Of a DNA stretch of 64,000 bases, positions 33,550-43,913 are shown piece after piece. The notes below the pieces were generated by a model. It worked only from the letters and a program-made list of their open reading frames with translations. It was not told the origin of the DNA and ran no database searches. Origin of the DNA: Mesotaenium endlicherianum (taxonomy: Eukaryota > Streptophyta > Zygnematophyceae > Zygnematales > Mesotaeniaceae); contig WELA01006964.1 of the NCBI GenBank assembly GCA_009602735.1, forward strand, positions 43,557-107,556. Reading direction: 5' to 3'. Position numbers and translations under genes: made by a program. Positions within the stretch are counted from its first letter, which is position 1. The number at the start of each line of letters is the position of its first letter.

Positions 33550-36500
33550 GGGAGGGGGGGGGAGGGGACAAACAGCGTCCTCCAACCACCCTTCACGAGC
33601 AGTAATATATATTGATCATTTCAGAGTATTGCAGGGTTTGGTGCTCCCTGCTGGTTTATTTGAGTCACAAAACTTGCCTTTCTGCGTGTCCTTCAACCGT
33701 GGTTTGACGTATACCAAGCTTAAGACATGCAGATAGGGCAAGTAGTGGCCTGACTGCGGCTCGTACAATGAGTTCCATGAGCATATCCTTAGCTCTGTCA
33801 TGAGACAGGGCACTCTTAAAGCACGGCACGGTTTCACAAAACTAAAGAACGTCGTTGGCACTCTGATCAATGGCGGTTGTAAGGAGGGCGGGAGAAGGCA
33901 TGAGCTCAAGCAAGAAGGAGCGGAAAACTTATGGCAAGCCATGTCCCTCGTTTGTTGCTCAAAGGCGCAAGAGTTGTCACATGAGTGCCCTCCTGCAAGC
34001 TGAAGCTGACGACTCAGGGGGCTTGCCTGCAGTGGATCCCAAGACCAAGCTCTGCAGGCCCTCACAAGTTTGACCGATCGATGCACGAGCAAACTAGGAC
34101 ACAGTAGGAAAATGAGCACAAGCTGCATGCGACAAGCTAAGAGATACTCCTGCTGCCCAATGCCCCCTGTACACGCTAGCGAAAATCCTGCAGCAGCCCT
34201 GACCAGCCCCAGAGCAGTTTCAGCCAGAGCAAGGTCTCACCTCTGACAGCGCCTTGTCCACCCCTCCCAAGTCATACATGACAAAGTAGTCGACGCCATT
34301 GTGAATGTTGTACTCAATGAACTCATAGATCCGCCTGGCGTCCACCTGGCCGTAAATGGGCGGAGAGCAGTACACGAGCTGGTGACGGTAGGGAGCAGGG
34401 GCGGATCCTTCCCCTTCTTCAGGAGGAGGCAAGAGAGCTCCTGCATCCTCCTTGCAGAGCAGGATGGGGGTGCTGTCCACCTCCGCATAGAGCTCCCCCC
34501 CACCCGCCGCGATGCGCCTGAAGGTGCAGTTGATGAGCACGACTTCGTACGTCATGGAATGGTGCTCGCGCACGTGGATGGCTGCAGCAGCCACAGACAC
34601 CCCTCCCACCTCGTTGTTGTTAAAGCCAACATTTTCCTAGCTGAAGCAGCTGACCTCCTCTACTGTGCCGCTGCTGCAGAGACGTCACTTCCTACTGCAC
34701 CTCTGTAAAGCAAAAGAGGAGCCCAACTTCTTTGAAAAGTGACCCAGGGACCTGTAACACACACGCTCTGTGGCTGCTGAAACCACCCCAGCTCACAGCA
34801 TATCAAGGCCTCATACAACGGCCACTTCTGGCCCAAGTCTGAAAGGCCCACCATCACAACGGCAGTTTGTCGAGTCATCTCTTAGCAAGGGCAGGCTTGC
34901 AGCAGACTGTTGTAGGTCAGGATTTTGGGTTCTTTAAATTAGCTCAGGGTACTGTATGAATAACCCTAGGGTAGGGGGCCAGTGCCTAGGAATCTGGAGC
35001 TTTAGAGAACCCCCCAGGGGCCAAAAGGCTAAGGCTCTAGGGACTTTCTGGAGGGCTTACTTCGAAGGTGGGGGGGCGGGAAGCCGCCTGAACATATATT
35101 GCAGAATCTCATGCAATTTTTTTATATCCCCATGGTCTTTGCAACTATCTCTCCAAAGTAATTGTCTGCAGGCAAAGCTGGGCAGACAGCGAGTGCCCTC
35201 TGCCACAATGAGTCAAAGCCAAAAAAGAAGTGTCCACTTACGTTCGGATGCTGCATACATGGGGTTGCCCCCATGAGGCAGCCAAGTGCAGGCCCCGTAG
35301 CGGATGAGACCATGCCTCTTGTAAGACGCCATGCCTATGCCCATGAAGCTGCACGCATGCTTGCCCAGTGACGGTAGCTCTCATGAGTGCCTCCCGTGCG
35401 AGTGTGCACAAGCGTACACCACCTCGACTACAAGTCAGACCGGCGCAAGTCTAGAATCAGTTTACTCCTGAAATTTACCTACAGTTCTGAGCGCCCCAAA
35501 ATATGAAGCAGCTGCTACCATTCAATGTCACCTTGAGGAACGCCATTTCATAAACATTGAAGTATGAGCACCTTATTCACATGGTAAGAAGCCAGGGCAT
35601 CGCAAACGCGTCACATCCCCGTACGTGCCAGTCATGACTATTTCCCGAGCCCATAGAACCCACTGTTACGCGACCAAAGCTCGCAACCAAGCGAGAGGCT
35701 GACCTCTTTTGGCCTGTTCTGTAGCCGCTGAATTTGAGAAAGTTGACCACAGCCTGTGGGTGGCGTTCAAACACCTCGTCATCCTGACATGGAACATCCC
35801 CAGTGTACCGAAAATATCCCAGAAGCATATATGAGACTAGAAAAACTTCCTACATTCTCCAAACTTGTTCGTGAATTAAAATCTTACCGCTGAACAGACC
35901 GTAGTCACCCGTGTATTGTGGTGATGATGATGCTGCTTTATTAAGACCCCTTTCTTTCCTTTCTATAAACGGAAGACATTAAGACAGTACAAACAGCAAC
36001 TCTTTTGCTTAAATCATGCACAATGTGGTCCCGCTGTAGCAACTGACGTGGGGCAGGTGCCAATATGTACCTGAGTCATGACTTTATTGGCGGCTGCTAC
36101 AGCTTCCGGCCACCCTCCATCTGTTTATGATGAGTTGGTATCGGTCATAAGTGATACTTGGTTCCTTCAAGCAACCATTTGTTCTGTATTCAGGACATGC
36201 TACATGAAGTCCACGATTTGACACTCATGCACATCATTATATATCCTGCCTACATGCTGGTACAATCATGGATCATAACGACAATTAACGTAGAGTGTTT
36301 CTCCCTTTTGCTCAAATCGGTCCAATCAGGTTGACTCTACTCATGAAGAATTATTCCCATTTCTTCCAACCAAAACCAACCACTTCAGGAAGGAGTGAAG
36401 CCTCTGAAACTTTACTCCCGTTAGGTCCAGAATGAAGAAAGGGCTTGCATTCAGCTTACTTTCTGTCGACGTCTTGACCGGACGTCCTTCACAGTCAACG

Positions 36501-36640
36501 CCCACAATTCTTTGTGAAAACTCAAGCTCAGCATTAACACTATATATTCGACTATTGCCATCATATGGTGAAGAGATTTTAGCGAAACCATCTGGTACAA
36601 AGAAGAGCAAGACACCTAAGAGCAATTTCACAGCGATCAT
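31602..36640 (-). CDS. GT92 (DUF23) galactan-synthase-like glycosyltransferase, partial
   Basis: Exons read on the minus strand. 35332 (or further upstream)-35242 contains a GLIRYGACTW block and ends with a GTAAGT donor. 34880-34765 has a VVMVGLSDL block, and the phase-1 join to the preceding exon works. 34636-34241 has YEVVLINCTF, then QLVYCSPPIYGQVDARRIYE and FVMYDLGGVD, and a GTGAGA donor. The last exon is 31920-31602, with KVAVDPRHLLFMNIH and DARYVQMSHYRGLIMR. These blocks match, in order, the plant GALS-type GT92 pattern (VNCTF, YC..LYG, F..HDAGGV, HYH near the end). The family transfers galactose to pectic or arabinogalactan chains in the Golgi. The exon with the DxD core is not visible and may lie in the gap at 32679-33495. 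A possible membrane-anchor first exon is 36640-36416 (MIAVKLLLGVLLFFV), and another candidate is about 35780-35700. Confidence 0.6.
32582..32678 (+). repeat. GT/GA microsatellite, left of gap
   Basis: A short GT run (32582-32595), then (GA)n from 32606 to the gap edge. The same (GA)n resumes at 33496-33545, so the unresolved bases start and end in the microsatellite. Confidence 0.95.
32679..33495. other. Assembly gap (817 N)
   Basis: Undetermined bases flanked on both sides by (GA)n. The gap is inside the glycosyltransferase gene. Any reading frame across it is meaningless. Confidence 1.
33496..33545 (+). repeat. (GA)n microsatellite, right of gap
   Basis: Continuous GA dinucleotides followed by a G-rich stretch. 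Confidence 0.95.
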
Positions 36641-37499
36641 TGAATCTTTGTTGTCACCACTTACAACTACGTTGCAGACATCCTCGCTACATAGGGGAGG
36701 TCAATACAGGCTTTATCAAGCCAGTGTGCGTGGAAAAGGTGGGTATCCAAGATCGTGCCATCGATTGAAAAGTTCCGGTGTGATGGCAGGTTCATCCAGG
36801 GATGTCAATATCTTTAGCGTTTGTGATCGGGCCTCTCGATCCGACCAAAACCAAGAGTTTTGAACATGCACCCTTTTTTGCCCTCGTGATTATACGGCAT
36901 GTACTCTTCGCAGAAGGTACTTTTGGGCTGGAGGAAAAAATCGAGAAACCAGATAATCTGATATAGTAAGGCAAATCATTGTGTGTATCAGGATATAGTG
37001 GGCCTAGAAGCGAGAACTTTCAGCATGATCTGAAATTTAAAAGGAACCACTTGCTCTCAACGAGTAGTAGTATCTCACTCGATGCTTTTTAAAATACCTC
37101 ATCAAAGTTATCTCCGATCGAGGGGCCTGATTGTGATCAGCTCACAGTAGAAATACAACAGGAAAAATGTCAAAAGAAAGCGCGTGGCACCGAAATGGCC
37201 CGTTCAAAAACTGTTCGCCATTTTTCAAAAGTCGTGGACCGCTTGGAAATCATTCGAAGTCACTTGGCACCTGCATATGGCTAGCATATGGACCAAAGAT
37301 GATCGATGAAACATATTGTCAACATAACTGACACTCTCTTTTCATGGCAGACCGGTTGCAAGTTATGGAGCATATGTTCTCATCAGTGCCAAATACCTCG
37401 TACCTAAGTGGACCGCCCAAATTATTGCCAAGATTTTCCCTCTGAAACTGCCAAACCCGTCGAGAGTACTCGAATCTACTCCGAGTGTGTCATATATTG
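36641..37499. other. No gene seen
   Basis: AT-rich single-copy sequence with no supported frame on either strand. Confidence 0.45.
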
Positions 37500-37924
37500 A
37501 AGCAGGTTAACGCAAGCTATCCGAAGGACATGTGTAGAATCTGACGCGACACGTTCATGTGTAATGATGTGGATAGTCGCATACTCGTCGCTCTCCTGTG
37601 TTGAGGCTGCGAGCGCAGAAGGAAAATGACAAGGAATGGAAGTTCGAACTTCTGATCGTATTCGAGAATATGAGGATCCTCACAAGTTGTCGAACTGTCG
37701 TTCATCTACGACTTGTCTTTTTGTAGAGGCTAATAGCGGCGCCGAACGAATTACCTGGAACTACGCTAAGAATGACTACGGGATCTCTGGTGCCCTAAAG
37801 GTCTGAGGTGATAAGGTATTTGTTGGGATGACGTGGAGCTATGAGATTGCTATTGCTGTGTACTTCTATTATATTCCGATGTTGAGTTGTGTTGACTAGA
37901 ACGGCTAGAACTGTGTATCTAACA
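37500..37924 (-). repeat. Putative 3' LTR of a further gypsy family
   Basis: On the minus strand the integrase stop is followed 10 nt later by a T-run, a run of nine or ten G, TAG and then TGTTAGATACACAG (starting at 37924). The homopurine tract plus TG fits a purine tract and LTR start. The far end is not defined. Confidence 0.4.
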
Positions 37925-37957
37925 CTACCCCCCCCCAAAAAAAAGAGGTGGAACCCG

Positions 37958-38470
37958 TCAATCAGGTGCGCGGACGTGGAAAGGTTTCATCCGGGTCACG
38001 TGAGCGATGTGGACGGTATGGGGGGCGGCGACCAAACAGCAGCGGTAACTTAAGCTGGAAAGTTGCTGGAGGACTTTGTAGGGACCTAACCAGTGAGTCA
38101 GGAGTTTTCTGGAAAGGCCTTTTTCTTTATTCTCGTGGTGAATAAGGCAGTGCTCGCCGATAACGAAACGGCGGCGCGTGGCAGGTTCTGGGGCCGCGGC
38201 GGCGGAACGTTTCTGAGTCTCTGTCAGATTCTTTGTAATGAAAGCGCGGAGAACGGGTAACCGGGCCTCCAGGTGGGTCTTCCAGGCGAACGCATCCTTT
38301 GTGGGGCGGCTGACAGTAGGCAGGTTGAGAGACGCGGGTAGGACGCCCTCACGACCATAGGGTGCCTGAAAATGGGAAACCTTGGTAGAGGCCTGTATCG
38401 AGGATTGTATGAAGCATGGGGTGGCAACTCCCCTCCAAAATTTGGGTGAAATAGCGCCCAGAATCCAAAG
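37958..38470 (-). pseudogene. Integrase C-terminal fragment of another gypsy element
   Basis: A frame uninterrupted from about 38470 to a TGA at 37960-37958. It begins in the core end (IQASTKVSHFQAPYGREGVLP, cf. the usual ..TG.SPF...YGR.P.LP). It continues through a basic helix and the SH3-like tail (FVIGEHCLIHHENK, LTHWLGPYKVLQQLSS, HTVHIAHVTRMKPFH). No chromodomain or PHD follows. Sequence to the 5' side (38471-38675) holds no recognisable core domain, so the element is 5'-truncated. It differs clearly from the M, A and C integrases. Confidence 0.65.
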
Positions 38471-38675
38471 ATTAAGGGCTGGTTTAGAGTGGGCAAAAAC
38501 GAGCGATTCTATTCAATTCGACTGTACCCGTTTGTACCCGGCGGTACAACCCGTCTACATAGTTTGAAATCTCGACCATTTTCGATGTTTAGAGTGCACT
38601 TAGGCGCGCTCCTTGCAATCCATTTCAGTCGCGCCTACAATTGAAAAACGGCTAAAAGTGAACTTCATAGAAGGG

Positions 38676-39290
38676 TTGTCAAAGGAAGTTGAAGAAGCGA
38701 AGGGAGCACGAAGAAGGAGTTCCCAAGGCCATAGGAAAACCGAGACGCCACGCTTCTGCCGACGCTGGAAGATTTCTTCCTAAGTGTATCATAGAAAGGT
38801 TAGACCTCAGGAGTTCCCAAGAGAGGATCTCGCTGGTAGAAGTAGAGAGCTGCAGAATAGAATCTGTTAGGAGATTAGCACAGATTTGGGTCAAACGCCA
38901 CAAGCGTGCGAGGGACACTTAAAATGGTGAATACTGTGTTAGTTTCTAAGTTCTCAGAAGTCTCAATTGTCGAATTGCTGATAGCAAGAGTAGCCTTAAC
39001 AAGTAAAGCTCTCAGTGAAGAACTGAGTGAGCCCAACCGAGCAGTGAAGAGCTGTTAAGACGCGGTGTTGAGTGAAGAGCTCAGACCAGGCCAGCATAGA
39101 TGTGCAGTTTCAGAGTTTTGTAAGCTGTAACTTGTGGAAGTTAAGCGAAAGCCTTGAAGGGCGATTTTCTTTGAATCTGGCATTGCCTGTTAAGCTGCTT
39201 AGACGTGATTTTTGCAAACCACAAAACTTGTTCATTTTGTAAACCCTCAACTTGGGCGAAAGCCTGTGTGGAAGTAAGACACTTCAGTCC
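38676..39290 (+). repeat. 5' LTR remnant of M2
   Basis: Corresponds to the last ~600 bp of the M1 LTR (reverse of 18397-19010). The left end stops abruptly at 38676 within the LTR. The PBS-like TGGTTCAGGTG follows at about 39314. Confidence 0.75.
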
Positions 39291-39411
39291 TACTTCAGAG
39301 AACTTGTTGATTGGTTCAGGTGAACAAGAATTCCCAAGTCAGTTGGGGCTGAGGCCTGTGAAGGCTGCCGGTGTTCAACCTGGGAGGGGACACGGAGAAA
39401 TTCAATTGTAT

Positions 39412-41284
39412 ATGCGGTTGAGGAGTGGAAGACTCTACCACTCTGTGGAGCCTGTAGAAGGTTCTGATTCTAGCCAGAGTCCATGAGGAAGTGAGACGTC
39501 TGAGCATACTGACAACCGGTGGAGTGAGCAACCGTCGAGAGACGAGTCTCGTCATAACTCCGCAAGCGGTGAGAACCCGGATAAACACAGGAGCCTTTGC
39601 ACCTGATTTGGGCAGAGAGCGGGACGTATGGGGAAGAGTCAGTGAATCCTGGTCACCATTCGAAATGGCCGGTGTTGATCGGGATAAAAATCCTAAGTTC
39701 AAGCTGTCTGCAAAGTGTTTTAGCGACGAACCAACGGAAATGGTCTCACTTTTGAAGAGTTTGATGAGATCTATTAGGCATAATTCTTTGAGAAAATTCG
39801 TAAGGATTCTTCTTATACACATTCTGTCGCATTTATAGGCTTGGTTCAGTACTCGGGCAAAGATGCCTTGCTGTTATATCGCCAATTTCGGAAGGATGAG
39901 GATCTCACCCAGGAATGGGCGTTTGGAGAACAGAAAACGGGAAGGGATTTGAAAATTCAGAAAGAGGCTGCGAAAGCCCGAATGTCTGCTCTATCTTCAG
40001 GAAGAACAGTGACAACTGCACCTGTTGAGAGCATAGACTTAGTTGCACTAACACAAGAAGTAACAGAGGCCATGAGGCAACTCACTGAGGGTCAGCGAAG
40101 GGCTGCTACTCAGAGCGATAATGCCGGTTACGTCGCAGAGTTGCGAAAGGTGTGTGCAGATCTGTCTGAAAAGATTGATAATGCTCAGGAACGAGTAACA
40201 CGCAGATCTGCACCTCTTCATGGTCAGCAAGGCGATAGCGCCACAACAGAAGCAAGCCATGCGCAAGCCTTGGCTAGCTGTCGTAAAGATATGGAGGCTG
40301 GAGATGACCAACTAGACTCTGAGCATTGTCCGCGCCGTTTCTTTAAGTTGCTTGAAGCACGATTCTCAGAGGATCGCAGTCTTAAGGTGCACCGTTATGT
40401 GCATTTTGTCCGTCAGAAGAACGAGACAGTCATGGAGGTTAAATTCAGATTGGTAGACCTCGCCAAAAAGGCAAAAATATACGAGCCCAGAATAGTGGCT
40501 GACAAGTTTCTGTTGTGCTTGGGCAAGGAAACAGATTGTGAAGTCAGGCCACATCTGTCCGCAAAGCACTATATTGACTGGGACATCGACGAGGCGGCTG
40601 AAATAGCACGCAATGTCGAAGAAGGTAAAATGTGGTACAAAGAGGCTTCCAGGACGCTTATGGCTCATGAGAGGAGGGAGGAATCCTCTCCGCCTAAGGT
40701 TAACAACTCTAATTTTCAGTTTAAGAAAAAGAGCGGGTCTTTCAATAAGTTTGCTAAGCATGCCAACACTGCTGAAATAGCAGAGAGCTGTTGGAATTGC
40801 GGAAAATCAGGACATCAAAAGAGGGATTGTTCGTACCTTGATGCTAAGCAATAATCTGCTAGCAAGGCACAGATATGTGCACATTACAGCAAGAAGGGAC
40901 GTTCAGAAGATGAGTGCTGCTCTAAGAACCCAAATTTAAAACCGCCATGGGCAAATGCTGCCATGAAAGAGGCAGATAAGGAAAAAAAGAAAGAAAAAGG
41001 TGGCTCTGGTAATCGCAAGGGTAACCAGAAGTATGAAGCTATGAGTGCAGAAATTGCTGAGTTGAAAGCTCAGTTTGCGAAACTAAACGCGCCTAATGTC
41101 TACTATGATGCAAATTTTACAGAAAAGACCGTCTGCAAAGGCGAGAAGCTGATGCCTGAAAAGACTGTGGACGCAACGGCTGCCGAGCAAGCAGATCACA
41201 ATCGTCTGGTGCCAAGGAATGTTGGGAAGCTTCCTCAGACTTTCCGGATCACTCTAGATGAAAATGAGATCTCACAGCTACGAC
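39412..41284 (+). pseudogene. Gag of M2
   Basis: Starts at the ATG corresponding to M1 18273 (MRLRSGRLYHSVE). A TGA at 39484-39486 replaces a CGA of M1, and frame noise follows to 39840. A good frame covers the capsid and zinc knuckle CWNCGKSGHQKRDC (39841-40854, ended by TAA), and the frame resumes at 40963-41284. The second knuckle is degenerate here too (CAHYSKKGRSEDEC). The protease is missing because the deletion begins after the HENEISQLR-equivalent segment. Confidence 0.75.
41280..41284 (+). other. Deletion junction with ACGAC microhomology
   Basis: Left of this point M2 follows M1 at 16401-16405; right of it M2 follows M1 at 14995-14999. Both M1 sites contain the same 5-mer. The deletion is 1,406 bp in M1 coordinates and shifts the frame. 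Confidence 0.85.
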
Positions 41285-41780
41285 GCCAAGCACGGAGGAT
41301 TATCTCATAAGGCCAGGATATTTTGGACCAATGGCATGTCTATTGAGGTCCTGAGGGAGATGGAGGACATTACACGGCGATCACCAACGACATTAATAGT
41401 GGAAAAGGTGCTGGCGGTGCACACCAGATCAGTGGCCAGGAGGGATTCCTATCCACAGTGTGTCATCAACAAACCAGGTCAGCCAAGGGTGGTACTGCCA
41501 ACCTTCACAGCATATCCAAGATCCCGAGCCTTCATAGAAGGTGGACCAGGAATGGTCGAACACATGCATGAAAGAAACGCCGTTTGGAGAGAGCCTACTG
41601 CGGTGGAGAAAGGCAAATGCCTTGGATTACCCGACAACATAGCTCGGCATATAGCCGGTGCTGTAGGGTCAGATGAAGCTGCAAAGATTTTTGGCAACAT
41701 GATTGGGCAGCACTCTATGACTTGGTCGGTGGAAACAATCATGACGTGGCAGCAGCTGACTTTCACTGACAAGCCTATGC
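41285..41780 (+). pseudogene. C-terminal methyltransferase remnant of M2
   Basis: Retains motif VIII (HKARIFWTNG), the target-recognition-like segment (VVLPTFTAYPRSRAF) and the motif IX-like REPTAVEKGKCLGLPD and motif X-like FGNMIGQHSMTW blocks. Motifs I, II, IV and VI are gone, so no AdoMet or catalytic site remains. Where M1 has TGA codons (14758 and 14692), M2 has AGA and TGG, which confirms those stops are private to M1. Confidence 0.8.
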
Positions 41781-43907
41781 CGAGGACACGACCAGTGACA
41801 ATTGGAGTCAATGTGGTGCTAAGATCTGATCAGAGAGCTATCGGGACGGCGCACCAGCAACAAGAAGAATGCGATGTGCAAAGAGACGCAGCGGAAGCTG
41901 CCAGAGACAGAGCACTCAGGTAAGCTAGAGTGGCTGAATTTAGGAGATGCCAGGATCAATTGGACCGGATTGATAACCGGACCAATGAAATTACAAGCAC
42001 CTCTGGAAAGAGAAAATACACCCATGGGGGACCAGGCGCCTGAGCAGGCAACGCCGCTGCCAAGGGTAGAAGACGATACGCAGGACACCCCATCATCTGT
42101 AAGAAACGCCACTCACAACGAGATGTTTGGGAGCTCACCCCCCGGAGCCACGACATCAAGACGTAAGGAGACTCCAAAAGATGCCAGATCAGGGTATGAT
42201 ACCAACCTCAGCCCAAGAGCAGCTGGGCGCAGAGACTACTCGCAGGAATGCTCAAGTAGCTGGGAAGCTAACCAACAGTGTCTGTTGTCTTCACCAGAGC
42301 AAGCACCGTTACAAGACATGTCAGAAGAGTCTGAGAAGAAGAATTTTGAGCCAATGCCTGAAGAAATTGGATATTATCTAAACCAAGCATTAGGGGGAGA
42401 ACACCAGTGCAATATTGGTGAATAGGTTGAAGAGAGTAGCCAGAATTCAGGAGATTCTGGAGGGTCTGCAAAGACCATATCCTCGAACTGATATTCGAAG
42501 AACACCAGGAGGAGTTGGACAAGAAATTGTCTACAACACCTACTTTGGTGAGCCCAAAGCCGCAGGCTAAGAGGCAACAGTAGGGTTCAGCTAGTCAAAC
42601 AGCTGAATCCATAACAAGGCAGATCATTGAGCAGCTGCTGGAAGCAGACGCTTAACAGCACAAGGAAAAGGAAGTGGCTAAGGCAGCAAGCACGCTGCAA
42701 TCAGCCATTGTCATTGGCGAACCTCAACACAGATGATGATGAAGAGCCACCACCACCTGGAGTGGAGACGTCAGTTGAAGATGACGCAGAAAGGCCAGAC
42801 CTTCCAGGGTTTGACCTGCCGTCAGTCACCGATGAAGAGGAGATTCAGGAAGAAATTCCACGTTTTCCTACCCCAGAGCTGGATCTGTTGGAGCTACAAG
42901 AGCTTACGACGGATGACTGGGTGGCCGACCACTTGATAATGGAGGGGCCCAGCCCATCAGATCTATACAACGATCTGAGGTCGCCTACATCCAGCACACC
43001 AACCGCCAGTTTTCCAGCACCAGAAGCTACCCTCCATCAGCTACAACAGCCGCAGGAAGTGGCTGCCTGTACCGCTAAGGTGGAACCAACACAAGGTAAT
43101 CCTCGCGGTCGCGCAAGCAGACCAAGGAAGGTGGCCCGAGAAGGGAATGCACCTTTCAGGCGGATGCTGACGCGTTATCTCAAGTATAGGGGAACAGCTC
43201 AGAGAGAAAGGGTTCCGAAAGGAATCATGGCTCCACCTCAGCAACCTATCCTGGAGATTTTGCAGAGAGAAGGAGAGGATGGCTTGATTCGCAAAGCCAT
43301 GGCACTGGGAATTCACATTCCCATGGTGCGCCCGTCATCCATTGGAACGTGGGAAAAGGACAGCTCAGCTCCTAGGAAATCTGCAGTTTCTGAAAGGGAA
43401 CTGGTAGAGCTGAGAAGCACCATAAGCCGCTTGACAGCAAAAAATGCTATATACGCACAACTAGCTGCGGCTCAAAGACAGCAGACTTTGACACAAGCAT
43501 GGACGGTTACGCCACTAGCCAGGGAGGAGTTTGGCACAACCGTTGCGCGCATTGCTACTATTGAGCGCAAATGGGGTTGGACAATTGACCCGAGAGCAGA
43601 TCCAGCAGGGTGGCCTTTGCCAAACCCTCCCCCGCCACGTGAAGAAGGAGGAACAGGGACCAGCTGGACTGCAGCGGATGAAGAAAGGTTCTTGAGGCAG
43701 CCCATCCGGAGGTGTCTGACATACCCCACTCAACACAAGAGTCGACGATCCATCGGAAAAGGTAAAAAGCCTAGGAAGCAGGCAGCCAAGCCTAAATTGG
43801 CGGAGGAGCAAGCTACAAAGCCTGCCACTCCACCGCCTAACAATCAGGCAAAAATGCCTGAAGGTCAGGATGAGGGCATAAAGCCCCCACCTGAATCCAA
43901 AGAGTAG
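41781..43907 (+). pseudogene. Spacer polyprotein of M2 up to the conserved UAG
   Basis: Same region as 12372-14530 in M1. The frame is damaged at 41930-41980 and has a TAG at 42423-42425, a TGA at about 42489, a TAG near 42583 and an indel near 42710. It is then open from about 42717 to the UAG at 43905-43907. Reading M1 and M2 against each other restores one continuous frame through the methyltransferase and spacer. It is rich in acidic and Pro residues and ends in a Lys/Pro-rich tail. Confidence 0.6.
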
Positions 43908-43913
43908 CAACTA
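43905..43913 (+). promoter_or_regulatory. Conserved UAG-CAACTA readthrough stop (M2)
   Basis: TAG CAA CTA, identical to M1 12371-12363, with the same frame open on both sides. Confidence 0.65.

Noticed and set aside
32428-33736. Long open frames through the N block on both strands
   Set aside because: They consist of undetermined bases flanked by (GA)n, which has no stops in any frame.
36432-36863. 143-codon plus-strand frame
   Set aside because: It lies opposite a better candidate exon with a membrane-anchor N-terminus and GT donor; no domain of its own.
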